From Adiantum capillus-veneris (taxonomy: Eukaryota; Streptophyta; Polypodiopsida; Polypodiales; Pteridaceae): a DNA stretch of 64,000 nucleotides. A model generated the notes under the pieces. The model ran no database searches. It was not told the origin of the DNA and saw only the letters and a program-made list of their open reading frames with translations. The translations under genes were made by a program, and so were the position numbers. The stretch is taken from NCBI GenBank assembly GCA_014529385.2, contig CM043948.1, forward strand, positions 20,510,951 through 20,574,950, in the 5' to 3' direction. Of this stretch, positions 11,099-22,603 are shown in pieces (the stretch's first letter is position 1; each line of letters starts with the position of its first letter).

Positions 11099-13505
11099 TG
11101 TCACTCTACTTTGGAACTATGATATGGACTAAAGAGCAGACATGCTTGCGGCACCTAAGTCTCCCAAGCCCCAAATGGATTAGTCATCCATCTTGGAATG
11201 ATGTCGTAGGGTAAAAAGGGATCCTCTACCCGCTAAGAAACATAGACTAAAGACTAAGGCTTTATCTCCTCTACCTCATAGTCGAGGACGACTATGATTT
11301 CAAGAGAGTGATAATGTCATAAAATCTAATATCTAACTAACCCAGATGATTTTCTCATATTAAATTGATCATTTAATGTTGGAAAATAAACGGGAACAAG
11401 AGTTAGAATATAGACATGTGCTTATGGATCTATCTCGACACGAGACCAAAGTCAATGGGTCCAAATGAGAGATGGTCTCTCAAAGAGAAATTTTAGCCAA
11501 TGGAGCTTAAAAGACCTTAGGGTTAGCTTCATTAAAGTCCTCCAAAGGTTAGTGTTAAAAGTCCTTAGACCTAGGACCTTAGGCAAGCTAAGGCTGTTCT
11601 TGAGGTGGGAACCCTGCCCAAGCTCGAGGTGCTTGTCGTGCTTGCTGACTAAGGTGCTTGTCATGCTTCATGACTAAGGTTCTTGAGGTATTTGAAGTCA
11701 AAAAATTTCCCACAAAGGAGGGGGCGAGCTTTGAGAGTAGGATATGGGGTTGAGTGGCCACTCCCTCATCCAAAGGGCACCCCTTGCTCAAAGAGGCAAA
11801 AGGGACACATGGCAAGTCCCTAGCTAGGTTGCCCTTATGGTGTGCCTAAAGCCTATTGGTTGACCCTTAGAGAGGTACAATGAGAATTTAGCTAATAAAA
11901 TAAATTCTTTAAGCATTTATCAATCCCGCTCTCTCAAAGGGGAAAGGAGGATACTTGTCCAAAGGCTATCACTATTGCTATTTGTTGTTAGGAAAGAGGG
12001 CATAGCTAAGTAGATAATTGAGTAGATGACTTGAAGGAGAGAGATAATTTTCACACACGAGAGACTATAGAGTAGAGAGACAGAGAGAGATCACGATATA
12101 CGTGGTTCACCCAATGTGGGCTACGTTCACGGGAAAGCATCCACTCAATGGATTTAGTACTTCAAACAAGAAGTAAGTTACAAAGGGATTACACCCTTTT
12201 GGAGCTCCCGCCTTAATTCACTCTCACCACCTCACATCAGCTTCACAATGCACCACAGTGCTTCACCTTCGTTTTTTGTGTGTAGAAGAGGCCTTCTTTT
12301 ATAGGCCAAAAGGGCTGCCCTCCTCTCTCATGAGAGGCAGCCCTATGTAGCCGCCCTTGTGTAGACAAGTCCAAATGGACTCTCCAATCCGCCCATGTGT
12401 GGCGGCCCTTGAGAAGACAAGTTTGCCTTTGAAATTGGCCACCGACCATTGACTTTCGACCACCGGCCACCGGCCAAACGGCCAAAAGACGGACCGTTTT
12501 CCGACCACTTTCGGCCGCCATCCGGTCATAATATTCCTCCGTTCGAGAGTGGTCGTGAACAGTTTGGTTTTCGACGAGTGATTTTTCTTCACGCACAATG
12601 GCTTCTTCTCATAACAGGGGCCTTACAGATGTGCATTTTAACTACAAAAATTTACAAGAGGTAAATCAGGCTCCATACTTAACAGTTGTGACCAAGGCTT
12701 GTGATTGGCTAGGGTTGAGAGAACCAATGAGCCACAAGCATGAGCTAGAAGAGGGGTTTGACCATGCAAGTAGAGGGCTAGTTTGGGGCATATACTCTCT
12801 CACACACACATACACACTCTCTCATTGTGTGAAGTGCTAAGTGCATGAACTTCATCTCCTCCAAGCTTGTTGAGAAGTTGAGAGACTACACCAACATTCT
12901 TGGCTATGCAATGCAAATCCAACCAAGAGCCATGCTTCAATGCCTAATCTTGCCATCTGCTTCATCATCATTACTATGATACTATGCTATGCTATGAATT
13001 AAGAGTGATGACAAGTGAGGAACTATTTTTTTCTCGTAAGAATGCTTCTTCTTCCTCTTCCCTACCCTCATTCCATGCTAGCTCTCTCCACCTTCGAATG
13101 TGTTTGAGGTCTTGGAACTGAGGCCGGGGACAAGTTAAAGATTTCATTAAGCTAATTTACGGGCATAATTGTGGTGCATGAAGCTCTTTATCTTCATTGC
13201 ACCATCAAGGTTTCAAGGAACACAAAGCTTGGATTGTACCAAGTCTCTCTTTATGGAAGAAACTACAATACAAAATCATTTTGGAGGGGGGACCCTCCAC
13301 ATAAATCCAGTCCTCAATTGTTGTCAAGTTCTCTAATTCTCTCTCTTGCAAAGTATTGTTCATGCCAAGTTAATTAAGTATAATGCTTATGTTGCTACAT
13401 CTAATCAAGTTCACCCTCTATTTTCTCAAAGTAGTCTCATAAAAATGCTCACTACAGTTCTCTTAATTCTGTTATTCTCAATGTTCATAGGCCATTTCCA
13501 TTACA
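11099..13505 (+). repeat. Right LTR, interrupted by a solo LTR
   Basis: It begins TGTCACTCTACTTTGG and ends TTCCATTACA, with TG/CA ends. It matches 41,941-43,777 as the reverse complement along nearly its whole length. A 699-bp foreign segment (11,986-12,684) splits it. Without the insert its length is about 1.7 kb, close to the 1,837 bases of the chromovirus LTR. Confidence 0.8.
11986..12684 (+). mobile_element. Solo LTR of another retrotransposon family
   Basis: The insert begins TGTTAGG and ends CTTAACA, giving the TGTTA/TAACA terminal inverted repeat of LTRs. It is flanked by TTTGT (981-985) and GTTGT (685-689), a likely 5-bp target duplication with one change. The related LTR copies lack it at this point. 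TTTTATAGG at about 12,297 may be the TATA box. It carries no coding region; the open frames inside it are accidental. Confidence 0.75.
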
Positions 13506-14100
13506 GTTTTCACCTTAAAGAGTATCATCTACCACTAAACTGGAGCATGCTTCAACAAATCCATGCGAAAAAGAAACAATCTCAAGAAAAGCAACGGGTA
13601 GTCAAAGAATCTCAAGAAGAATCCAAGGAGCGCATGGAAAAACGAAAGCTTCTACGACAACAGCAGCAGCACATACCACCACTATGGATCAATGTGATCA
13701 AAGTGATCGATTTTGAAGAGGAGCATAGAGTGGATCCAACCATAAAAGTCAATCTCAGGGGAATCAAGTGGAAGAAATGGAAATCCTAGATTCCGGAGCT
13801 CAAGGAAATCTCATTTCCTACAACCTTTACAAGCAGCTGACACTGGAGGGCAGCTTCAACCAACACAGCATGACATTCAAAGTTAGTCAGATCACTCAAT
13901 CAAGTCATTGGGCTAGACGGTGATACATGTGCAGATTAATCAACACCTCTATCCGCATAAGTTTTATGTGGTAGAAGATAAGTCAGTGTAGCATGCATTA
14001 TTGCTTGGCCAACCATGGCAGCAAAAGTACAATGTATAGATTGATTGAGCTTCGCTACAATCAACATTCAACATGTGCAAGAACATCAAGTGATTCCATT
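13506..14100 (+). pseudogene. Ty3/gypsy aspartic protease remnant
   Basis: A basic, Gln/Lys-rich segment (KKKQSQEKQRVVKESQEESK) leads into ILDSGAQGNLISYNLYKQL, where DSGA is the retroviral-type protease active site and the flap-side residues fit the Ty3 pattern. Further on HALLLGQPWQQKYNV resembles the LLGxPWL block at the protease end. The frame has several stops. The segment begins exactly where the right LTR ends, so it may be the target into which that element inserted. Confidence 0.7.
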
Positions 14101-16200
14101 TGCGGCAAAACCAAGCAACAAACTGATGGTAACGAACTTTAAAAATTAAGGGCCAAAAACCCTTCCCTACACCAACTCAGCAACAGATTCCAAAGAACAA
14201 AACAAAGGAGGTTGCCACTGCAAAACCAATCACCAGTAATAGTCTAAGAAGTTTATCCGAAAAACCCACCAGGCCGCGGCCACTACTGCAATCACAAAAA
14301 GCACCTTAACAATTTTATGTTAAGAAGGCAAAGGTTGCGCAATGTCTGCAAACCAAGTGTCCAGCTACCAAAACAACGGCACATGGTAAATCTCGACAAC
14401 CTACCCAAATGTACAATCAAGTATAGGTTCCAATGAAGTTGATTGTTGCACAAGGTCATCCAATGCAAATCTAGATTACAACACGACACAACAAAGAAAT
14501 CCCTTTAGTACAAACCCCTCAAATCCATCCCAAACCACAGCCAGATCACCAAAAACCCAATGTGAAGTAGATATGGGTACCCAAGAAATTATGGTGAGCT
14601 CAAAAACCCAATGTGAAGTAGATATGGGTACCCAAGAAATTATGGTGAGCTCAAAAAGACCACACTTAAATTTGGGTCATTAAACAAAGGCCAATACAAA
14701 TGCCATATGTGGATCTTAGATTCAAACAAGATTGTCAACAACACTGGCAACACATACAAGAAGTACCAAAGCAACCATTGTCAATCAAACAGCGAGCAAT
14801 ACACTTAGAACGATTGTTATTTCATCGCTATCTTCTTGGTACTAACTTAACAAGAAACCTTAACATAGAATGCCAATAAGAACATCGCTTTTACCCTCCT
14901 CTTGCACACCATTAACTTTTCCTATGCATTGACCGAGTATGCATGTAGAGCCGCATTATATGGCCACCATTAGCACTGCTTGGTAACCTATGCACAACAC
15001 ATGGCCTTGGGCGATAATTCGTCATCCAGGTGGACTCCGACTGGGGGGGGGGAGGCATTCTCAATGCAAACCCGCTAGACTAAGAAAAGTACTAAAAGGG
15101 CACTATTTTCTATGCTTTTGGGTTTTGATTGTGTTGATTACAAAAAATTGGCTAACCCAAGTATATATGCCCTTATTTAATCCGATTCTAAAGAGACATA
15201 AGACCAAATGCCAGTAATGAGCCTTTAGATGTGTGTATATATGTAAAAATAGCAATTTTCATGCATAAAAGTGAGAAAAACATAGCAATCCGGCCAAAAA
15301 TATTATGGATAACTATACATAACAGTTCATTGTGCTGGTTTTTATTTATTGGTATTTTTGAGTTACTTTAGTTATTTTTTATATATTTTTGCTAATTTCT
15401 TGAAAAAAAAATAAAGAAAAATACAAAAAAGCAGGTGAGATCGAGTCGGAACAAAAAAAAATATAGATCAATAAGAAAAGGACATCATATGGTGAAGCCT
15501 GGGCACAATCATGAAAAAAAGTTGCGAAAGCCCAATTCGACCAGTGTTTAGACGGAATGGCAAATTATCCAGAAATGGGTCAAACAGAGTCCAAGTGGGA
15601 AAGTTTTTGAACATAAAGTGCATATCACAATGAGACAAGAGCACATGTCAAATTTCATGGCAAGTGGTCCGAGGACCCCCAATATAAGATATTTTGGCCT
15701 CACTTATTCTCTCATTTCTACTATTCACAAGTTAGAAAGAGCTAGAGAGAAGTCCTGGAGAGTGCCTACAAGCCTATGTAATTGCCTCCAGAGTCAAACT
15801 ACTAGGAGTTAGTCAAAACATAAAGCTAGGCTTTGGACACGCAAAGTGTCATTTGGCTTTCACGGCCATTCGTTTGCCATTAAACTTCACGGGAATCATC
15901 GACATATCACCAACAGCCAACACATATGGTCAAACAGCAAGAAAAATTGTCGCTAGCCGTCTCCTCCCAAAAAGACGCTATTTGAGCGATACATTGTCAA
16001 AAAGGGTACCTGTAAGGCCAAAAGCTACATCGAAGCCATGGGAAGGTGCCCTACTGTATCCGCAAGCCTGGGAGATTGATCTCAAGGAGGAATTATCGCA
16101 AAAAGTCGTCTCCAAGTGAAGGAATCCTGAAATGACAATCAGGGAGTTTCTAAGATAAACATCTGACTATTTAAGATGAAAACTAGTTTTTAGGACTTAA
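14101..16200. other. No gene recognised; contains a 51-bp tandem duplication
   Basis: 14,101-15,200 may be further decayed gypsy sequence, but no motif supports it. 15,300-15,480 is AT-rich. 15,850-16,119 has an 88-codon open frame without a recognisable family. I see no promoter, RNA gene or intact coding region. Confidence 0.5.
14550..14651. repeat. 51-bp tandem duplication
   Basis: Two adjacent copies (14,550-14,600 and 14,601-14,651) start CAAAAACCCAATGTGAAG and look identical, followed by the first bases of a third copy (CAAAAAG). Confidence 0.92.
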
Positions 16201-16250
16201 GGCACAAGCACAAAGCACTTCAAAGCATCAGATTTCATTTTTATCAAAAC

Positions 16251-16274
16251 AGACATCATACGCGTATGATGTCT
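16251..16274. other. 24-bp perfect palindrome (unit 1)
   Basis: AGA followed by CATCATACG and its mirror image, centred on the MluI-like ACGCGT. It reads the same on both strands over 24 bases. The same sequence recurs at 55,370-55,393. Confidence 0.95.
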
Positions 16275-16714
16275 CAGAGTCAGCTTTTGCACAAGAACTA
16301 ATAATTTAAATCCACCACCACATTATGCATACTCTTAACATGAAATACACAAAATTTCATGATATTTGGAGTTGGTTAGGGTGTCCAATGCCCAAAAAAT
16401 GCAAAGTCTAGGCCTAATCTCATAATTTGGGTTTAGACCTACCAAAAGTGCTCCAAACCAAGTGAAATTTTTCACAAGGCAAACACATAGGATGTACATC
16501 ATACACCTATACTCAGATAACCGTTTTCCAAAAGTAGACATCATATATATATGATGTCTAGACCTGTGTCACAGAGGAGTTCTATCAACATTTTGGGCAT
16601 CCAGATTTTAAAAGCATGGTACATATAGCCTCTACACCAACCTTTGGGCATGTTTTGATCACCATCCTCAACATTTTCCAAATCAAAGTGTCCTAAACCA
16701 CTTCTATGGCCTTG

Positions 16715-17158
16715 CCTCAAGACTAAGTAACACCTATATTTAATGTGGGGCCACGTAATGGGATCGATGACGTGGAAGTTCACGCACGAAGATCGAAAAG
16801 ATCGCAGCCGTAAATGTCCGCTCAAAAACTAAACCTGGACTACTCAAAAACTAAACCTAGACAATGTGGCCAATGCACCCCGAACTCACAATATTACAGC
16901 GTCAAAACGGTTTGGGATACACAATGAGCGCGCGGGTGAGGTGGTTAGCCTGTCTGACCTTAAACGCGGACCCCCAAGGTCACGGGTTCAAATCGCGCCA
17001 GTGCGCCTCATTTTTCACGCCTCATTTTTCACGCTGGCCAGATTTAGCACCCCCCATTTTCCCAGCGGCGCGCCTCGTTTTTTGCACTGGCCAGGTTTAG
17101 TGTGCCTCGAGATCCCATCGATCCCATTACTTTGCATAGATGTTACTTGGTGCTGAGG
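16715..17158. mobile_element. Mutator-like MITE carrying a tRNA/SINE-like core
   Basis: The 444-bp element has long imperfect terminal inverted repeats: CCTCAAGACTAAGTAAC at the left against the complement of GTTACTTGGTGCTGAGG at the right. A second, perfect 15-bp inverted pair, GTAATGGGATCGATG (near 16,756) and CATCGATCCCATTAC (near 17,115), lies further in. The flanks ATGGCCTTG at 16,706-16,714 and 17,159-17,167 are an exact 9-bp target duplication, the size typical of Mutator-like elements. No transposase is encoded. It sits inside the palindrome array. Confidence 0.85.
16922..17005 (+). ncRNA. tRNA-derived (SINE-like) sequence inside the MITE
   Basis: GGTGAGGTGGTTAGCCTGTC resembles the polymerase III A box region. 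GGTCACGGGTTCAAATCGC contains a B box (GGTTCAAATC). The spacing is that of a tRNA with a long variable arm. No good acceptor stem or anticodon arm can be drawn, so it is more likely a SINE head or tRNA relic than a working tRNA gene. Confidence 0.55.
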
Positions 17159-18529
17159 ATGGCCTTGAGCACATGAGCATTAGTCCAAATTCATATTTGC
17201 ACACATCAAAGAAATGCACACATCATGAGCTTCCTGTGCACCAAGTTTGAACCATCACACGTGTATGATGTGTACACCCCTTGAATTGACATGCTGCTGT
17301 GATTTTGGAAACTCTAACACTTTATACACATCATTATGATCTCCCCATCAAATTTTTCATCACATTTGAATATCTTTTGACCTCCAATTACCCAAAACGA
17401 TAAAATCTTGATGCACAAATCCTTTATATGGCTTTTGACATCCATTCTCAAGCTCAAATTCAAATCTGGGGTTATGGGCACCATGCACATGCTATACACA
17501 TCTTACCCAATTACTTTCGAGCATTTTTTCAACAACAGACATCATACGCGTATGATATTTATTCTCTCATACAGATGCCAAACTCCACATCTTTCATCAT
17601 GAGCATGTCCATCGCATGTTATAAAGGCCATACATTCAATTTGGACAAGTTTGAGCAAGGTTACGACCACTTGGAACCCAAAAACAGAAAATCTTGACAA
17701 AAGACACATTCTATGGCCCCAACCACATGAATCATCTTCAAATCAAAAAATTTGAGATGATCAAATTGTTACCCATCACCTGGGGATACTACAAATCAAA
17801 TCTGAGCCCAAAATCTCAACAGAGACATCATACGCGTATGATGTATCCAGAGGCCAGAATGACCAATCTGGGGGAATTTCTCACTTCCAATGCCATTATC
17901 CCATGATTGTTAGCGCACAACTCAAGTTTCATCAAGCTTTGATTCTTTGTACACATTTAAACCCAGGTTTCGGAACTTTGAAGATCTACACCTAGATTTT
18001 GGCTTCAAACACATGAGAATAATTCCAATTCAAAATCTGATGCCACAAGAGTCTATACCATGCTAAAGCCCAACTCTAGTACAAGTTTGAGCCCTTTTGG
18101 ACAAAGTAGACATCAAACGCGTATGATGTCTCACTAGCCTGAAGATAAACCCGGAAGCTAACTTGACCCCTTCTAAGCCTTTACCACAAGATTATAAGAG
18201 TATCTACCAAGTTTCACCCCATTTGAACCTCATTTGCTCAAAACTAAGACAGAATAATCCACCTTTAGAGCATGAAAGGAGTTCTTATGGTCACAGCTTT
18301 TCCAAACAACATCCAACTTGAAATCCAGGCATATCTATAGGATGTACATGCTATGCACATATGAAAAATCAATCCAATTTGAGCACTTAGACAACATAAG
18401 TGTATGATGTCTCACAGCATGAATCTACAACCAAAGTGCATTTTTTACCACATGCATAGCACCCTTATACCCTAATTAGCTTGTGTTTCAAATTTGAAGT
18501 CATTTGGATAGCTAAAAACTGAGAAAATG

Positions 18530-18690
18530 CCAGATTCACACTAGGACAAGGTCCATGATTTGAGGGGCTCAAAACTAACCAGATTCACACTAGGACAAGG
18601 TCTATGATTTGATGGGCTCAAAACTAAAAACTGAGAAAATGCCAGATTCACACTAGGACAAGGTCCATGATTTGATGGGCTCAAAACTAA
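18530..18690. repeat. 49-bp direct repeat, three copies
   Basis: Copies at 18,530-18,578, 18,579-18,627 and 18,642-18,690 start CCAGATTCACACTAGG and end CTCAAAACTAA. The first two are adjacent and the third follows AAACTGAGAAAATG. The array marks the right edge of the palindrome-unit block. Confidence 0.92.
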
Positions 18691-19175
18691 CCAGGCGGCC
18701 AACTTTTGAAACGCCTTAAATTAGCCAATGACAGTGCACCTTCTCTCTAACAATCTCTCTCTCCACTTTTATCCACCTTCCATGAAGTTCTATCTCTATT
18801 TGAGAGCTTGAGAGTGAGAACTAAGTCAAGTTGAGAGAATCGGAACGTAGGATTTCATGTAAATGTAAGCCAATGAGACTGTAAATGAGTCAAAACCTAC
18901 GTGTTGCAAGCTTGTGATGTTGCTTGCATACGTCGTCATGTGAGTGTAGGTAAAAGGTGATGAGGTGACATGCACCGAATAAGCAATGCAAGAAAGAATT
19001 TGATGTAGTTGTAGAGCTTAACAATCATTTCTTGATACACTCTTATCCTTTTTGCATGCATATGGGACGAAGGATTCTCAAATTTTTTCCCAGGTAGAGA
19101 AAGAGTTCACCCTTTCACAAACTATGTTAACATCCTCACCGTATTATCAACTAGTACAGTCGGCCGCCTTCGGCA

Positions 19176-19179
<4 letters not shown>

Positions 19180-19230
<51 letters not shown>
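19180..19230. repeat. (CT)n microsatellite
   Basis: About 50 bases of pure CT. Confidence 0.97.
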
Positions 19231-19234
<4 letters not shown>

Positions 19235-20953
19235 TTTATCGTGTGCAGAGGAGCTGCTCTCATTTTGGACTTTACCCTTCATCTCACAATTTTTGACATG
19301 TGTAAAGGGCAATCGCTCTGCTGTTATAGAATACATATAGATTCAACTCATCATGCACAATTTCCATGCCATATGCAATGCCTCCCCATGGCTTCGCTGC
19401 AATGCCTGCGTCTTCTTCTCCCTTGCTATTTGGACCATCCTGCATTGAAATACTCATGCACACCGACACATGCCATCAAGGCAATGGGAAGAAGAAAGTG
19501 GAGCAAGAGCACAAAGAAGGGGAGAAGCAGGAGCATGAAGCAGTTGGACGTTAGCGCCTGCGGAAGGGGAGAAAGGGGGGATGATAGAATCTCCATAAGT
19601 AAAATATAATTTTAACTAGGACCCAATAGGCTAGCACACGCTTCTTGCAAATTTGCAGTATGGAATTATATAGTTTTTGATGGGATTGTAAGTTTGAAGT
19701 TTTGAGCTTTATGCTGGTTGTGAGCCTGCAAACATGTATTTGATTGAAGAATGGTGTTGTGCATATAAATATCTTTTAGGCTACAAGAGGAATGGCATGG
19801 CAAACGTTCGGGCGTTGTGGCATTTTCCACATAAAGATATATTCCATCAAACGCGCTTCTGGCCTAGGTGGTACACAATAATTCCAATTGTGTATCCAAG
19901 ACCACCACCTCCCGTGTGTCAATAGTGTAGGATATGAATCTCAACCTAAACGGCTTTCTGTGCAATATGCATGATGAAACTTATTTCGAGGACGTTCCAA
20001 ACTAGCCAAAAAGGCATTTTCATACATTAGTGAGACCTGATGCACAAGCATTAACTGCGCCTTGAAGGTGGTGTTCCCAAATCATGATGGTGTTGAGCCA
20101 AATGATATGTGCTAAGGCACCCTAGGCACTAGGACTTCCCTTATTTATGCTAGCCTTCCTTGGACATATGAACCAATTTGACATAAGAACCTACCCTCCT
20201 ATTGGCTCATACACCGATTTTTGGCTACTGATTATAAACCTATGTGGAATAATCAATGCTACTATAACTTTTTTTTAAAGTTAAAAACATAGAACTCAAA
20301 AGAGTGAATTTTTTTTGCCGGGGCAAGGTGGCTACTTCCCACAGACATGCTTGACTATTTAGGGAGGATGATGGTACACAAAACCTAGAGGCTGATGAAG
20401 ACATATTTGTGAGGTAATACCGACTCTCACATGTGCATGAATGAGATTCTAAGCATGTCTAAATATTTCTTGACCCTTTTCTGTTCTGAACTCTTAATTC
20501 AGAACTCCTAATTAAGCTCGGTAGTTTTGATTACTTCATTCATTGCCTCTGAGTTACTTTCAATTCAAAATATGTCAAGTTGTGACTGGCTCAATTACTC
20601 AGATTTTGTACTATCGGTGTAAAACAGAGATAATATTAGTATCTGTTTTATAGTTATTTGTATAGAAAGGATCTAATATTAGTATCATGGCAACATGAGA
20701 CCAATATAATACAAATACGACATTTTCTATCATACTGGTATTATTTTGGAACCATACCAATGTTAGATTGTTATCATACCCGTATCATTCTCAATGGAGT
20801 TCTCAAGAGGTGTGACAAAATTTTGGAAGAGGCTCATGACAAGAGGCTTCTCGTAATCACATGTTCTGGATCAATTATGTCTTAATGTGGAGTTAGTATA
20901 TTTAGCTGTCGTATAGCTAAATGATTCTTACCGATGTCTTACAAAATCAAGGC

Positions 20954-20955
<2 letters not shown>

Positions 20956-20989
<34 letters not shown>
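20956..20989. repeat. (GA)n microsatellite followed by poly(A)
   Basis: About 34 bases of GA, then CAAAAAAAAAAAA. Confidence 0.95.
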
Positions 20990-20990
<1 letters not shown>

Positions 20991-21530
20991 AAAAAAAAAA
21001 AAGGCATTTCATGAACGTTGTACAATCAATGGTATATAGCTCTAAAGGCCTACTATTGTATAGAGACTCAATGACATCCACTGATACCACATCTGAACTT
21101 GCTTGAAAACCAAGGTGAAATATATGAATACCTCCGGCTGACTCTCTAGCCACTCATGTCTCGTTAATCATATCATAGTTGAACCCTCCACCCCCTCATT
21201 ATTGTTGCATTTTGCAGGAACAACAAAATTATCACCGATACCCTTAAGATGTCATATCCTCCTTCAAATATTGCATCTTCAATCAGTTTGTCATCCTCAT
21301 TTCCCAATAAGACAACATCGAAAACATTTTGTTGCTCCCATTGATAAAATGTATAGTCCGGGATTATTCCAGGAGAGAAGAAAGAAAGGGGGCGGGGGAT
21401 TAGTCTTGGGGGTCGGTAAGGCTGTCTATCAATTTCCATATTTAGATATCTAACAAGATGCTTACCCAGTCATCTCCGCGAGACGAAACAACCAACGTTG
21501 TTTAAAAAGTGGCATAAAACCACACAAGGC

Positions 21531-21536
21531 TTTATT
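21531..21536 (-). terminator. Possible polyadenylation signal of the RSZ gene
   Basis: AATAAA on the minus strand, about 870 bases beyond the proposed last exon start (22,603). Such motifs are common by chance, so the link to the gene is inference. 3' UTR reads would decide it. Confidence 0.3.
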
Positions 21537-22404
21537 ATGTGAGCTGAGTTCGACAAATCAGAAGCTGTACAGAAACTTCCCATAGGCAGTTATTCAAGCA
21601 ATCAAAGCAATGCGTCCAACATCACTACGAATACACAAGTGCAAACCAATTTTCTCATGAGATCATCCATTCTTCAACAAAATATTGTATAGAAAGTCTA
21701 AATATCACAGTGATGCTAAAAGAGATTAGCATCTTCTTTTCACGTGCAAATCAGTTTAGCGCCACCATAATGTCCCAAGTAACAACAATCAAGTCCTTCA
21801 GAAGAAAGTTACAGCTCTTGTTTTATAGCAGAGCACATTATCATATTTCACCAAGTTCGTGAAGTATTCAAAGCATGGACAATTATTCCTTTTATCTCAA
21901 CCTCTAACTCACAAGAGAAGTATTCAGAGCATCGGCAATTATTCCTTATATCTCAATCTCTAACTTACAGTCAACAAACGAGAAGCCCATGTCCACAAAA
22001 TTTAAAATCAGCAGCAAGTCTCACACTCGACTCCAATTCTTCGAAGCGTGATAACAAAGAGAAGCTCTCACCTAAATAGACCGTTGAGATTCACCTTGAA
22101 GCAACTTCAACCACTAGAAAGGCTTCACAATATCATATCACAAGGACTACCACAAGGTCACTGAGCGCAGAGAATATCGATGCAACCATCACGAGAAGAC
22201 AAATTAGCTCTCAGCCATCTTTGGGGATGCATGCCAAGATATCAGATGCAACAAGTAGACCTATTATATCGAGAAGACGCAGCCTATCCAGATGAAGAAG
22301 ATGAGGTGTGGTAGCATCCATTGCTTGTGTATCAGAAAACCAAACCTCGGAACAAAGCAACAAGGCAAACCCTATGAGATCAGTTACACAAAAACCACAT
22401 ACAG

Positions 22405-22603
22405 CTACAGGTGTAGTACAGTAAACAAATTGCATAGAAAAGCAGGAAAGGGACTTATCAACCGAGCTGATGACTCATCAATCATCGAAGAAGCCAGCAG
22501 GCATGGAGTGTAGTATTCATTGAAATCGTCAGGTTCTATTGGCCATGATAAGGTAGCAAACTGAAGACAATTCACCTCTGTTGACTGTCTATGTAGCGTG
22601 ACC
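22405..22603 (-). CDS. Possible RSZ exon 5 (uncertain)
   Basis: The acceptor TTCCAG at 22,609-22,604 follows a 102-nt intron with donor GTATGT. The open frame then runs 65 codons to a TAG at 22,405-22,407. Its sequence ([11 protein letters not shown]...) lacks RS character and would make the protein about 266 residues, long for RSZ, so another acceptor or a non-spliced end is equally possible. Confidence 0.3.

Larger units (their letters stand above)
8415..13505 (+). mobile_element. gag-pol-less Ty3/gypsy derivative with two LTRs
   Basis: The layout is a left LTR (8,415-9,979, truncated at its start), a tRNA-Met primer-binding site at 9,981, about 1.1 kb of non-coding leader, and a right LTR (11,099-13,505). 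The leader at 10,000-10,250 matches, in inverse orientation, the leader of the chromovirus at 48.85-49.17 kb, and the LTR matches that element's 3' LTR at 41.9-43.8 kb. So this is an internally deleted or non-autonomous member of the chromovirus family. No gag or pol frame is left in 9,980-11,098. Confidence 0.75.
16251..18530. repeat. Tandem array of ~285-bp units with a conserved 24-bp palindrome
   Basis: Near-perfect palindromes with core ACATCATACGCGTATGATGT or variants start at 16,251, 16,536, 17,250, 17,537, 17,823, 18,108 and 18,389. Allowing for a 453-bp insert (element plus target duplication) between the second and third, spacing is about 261-287 bases. Sequence between palindromes is poorly conserved from unit to unit apart from short stretches such as TTTGAG before the palindrome. 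17,290-18,530 is homologous, inverted, to 54,690-55,920. It is satellite-like; its function is unknown. Confidence 0.85.
18691..21480. other. No gene recognised; CT and GA microsatellites
   Basis: This is the stretch downstream of the RSZ gene. It holds a (CT)n run at 19,180-19,230 and a (GA)n run at 20,956-20,989. The open frames crossing these runs are repeat artefacts. The rest is AT-rich sequence without recognisable coding, RNA or transposon motifs. Confidence 0.55.

Noticed and set aside
12243-12664. Open frames on both strands of about 70-117 codons
   Set aside because: They lie wholly inside the solo LTR and have no recognisable family.
16922-17005. Functional tRNA gene
   Set aside because: A- and B-box-like motifs exist, but no acceptor stem or anticodon loop can be drawn, and the sequence lies inside a MITE.
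16251-18412. Regularly spaced palindromes as a CRISPR array
   Set aside because: Spacing of about 285 bases, related spacers, a plant context and no cas genes rule this out.
22571-22603. RSZ ending as SRYIDSQQR just after the last intron
   Set aside because: It would need a splice site one base off the GT/AG pair. With correct sites the frame reads VTLHRQ instead, so the C-terminus is left uncertain.
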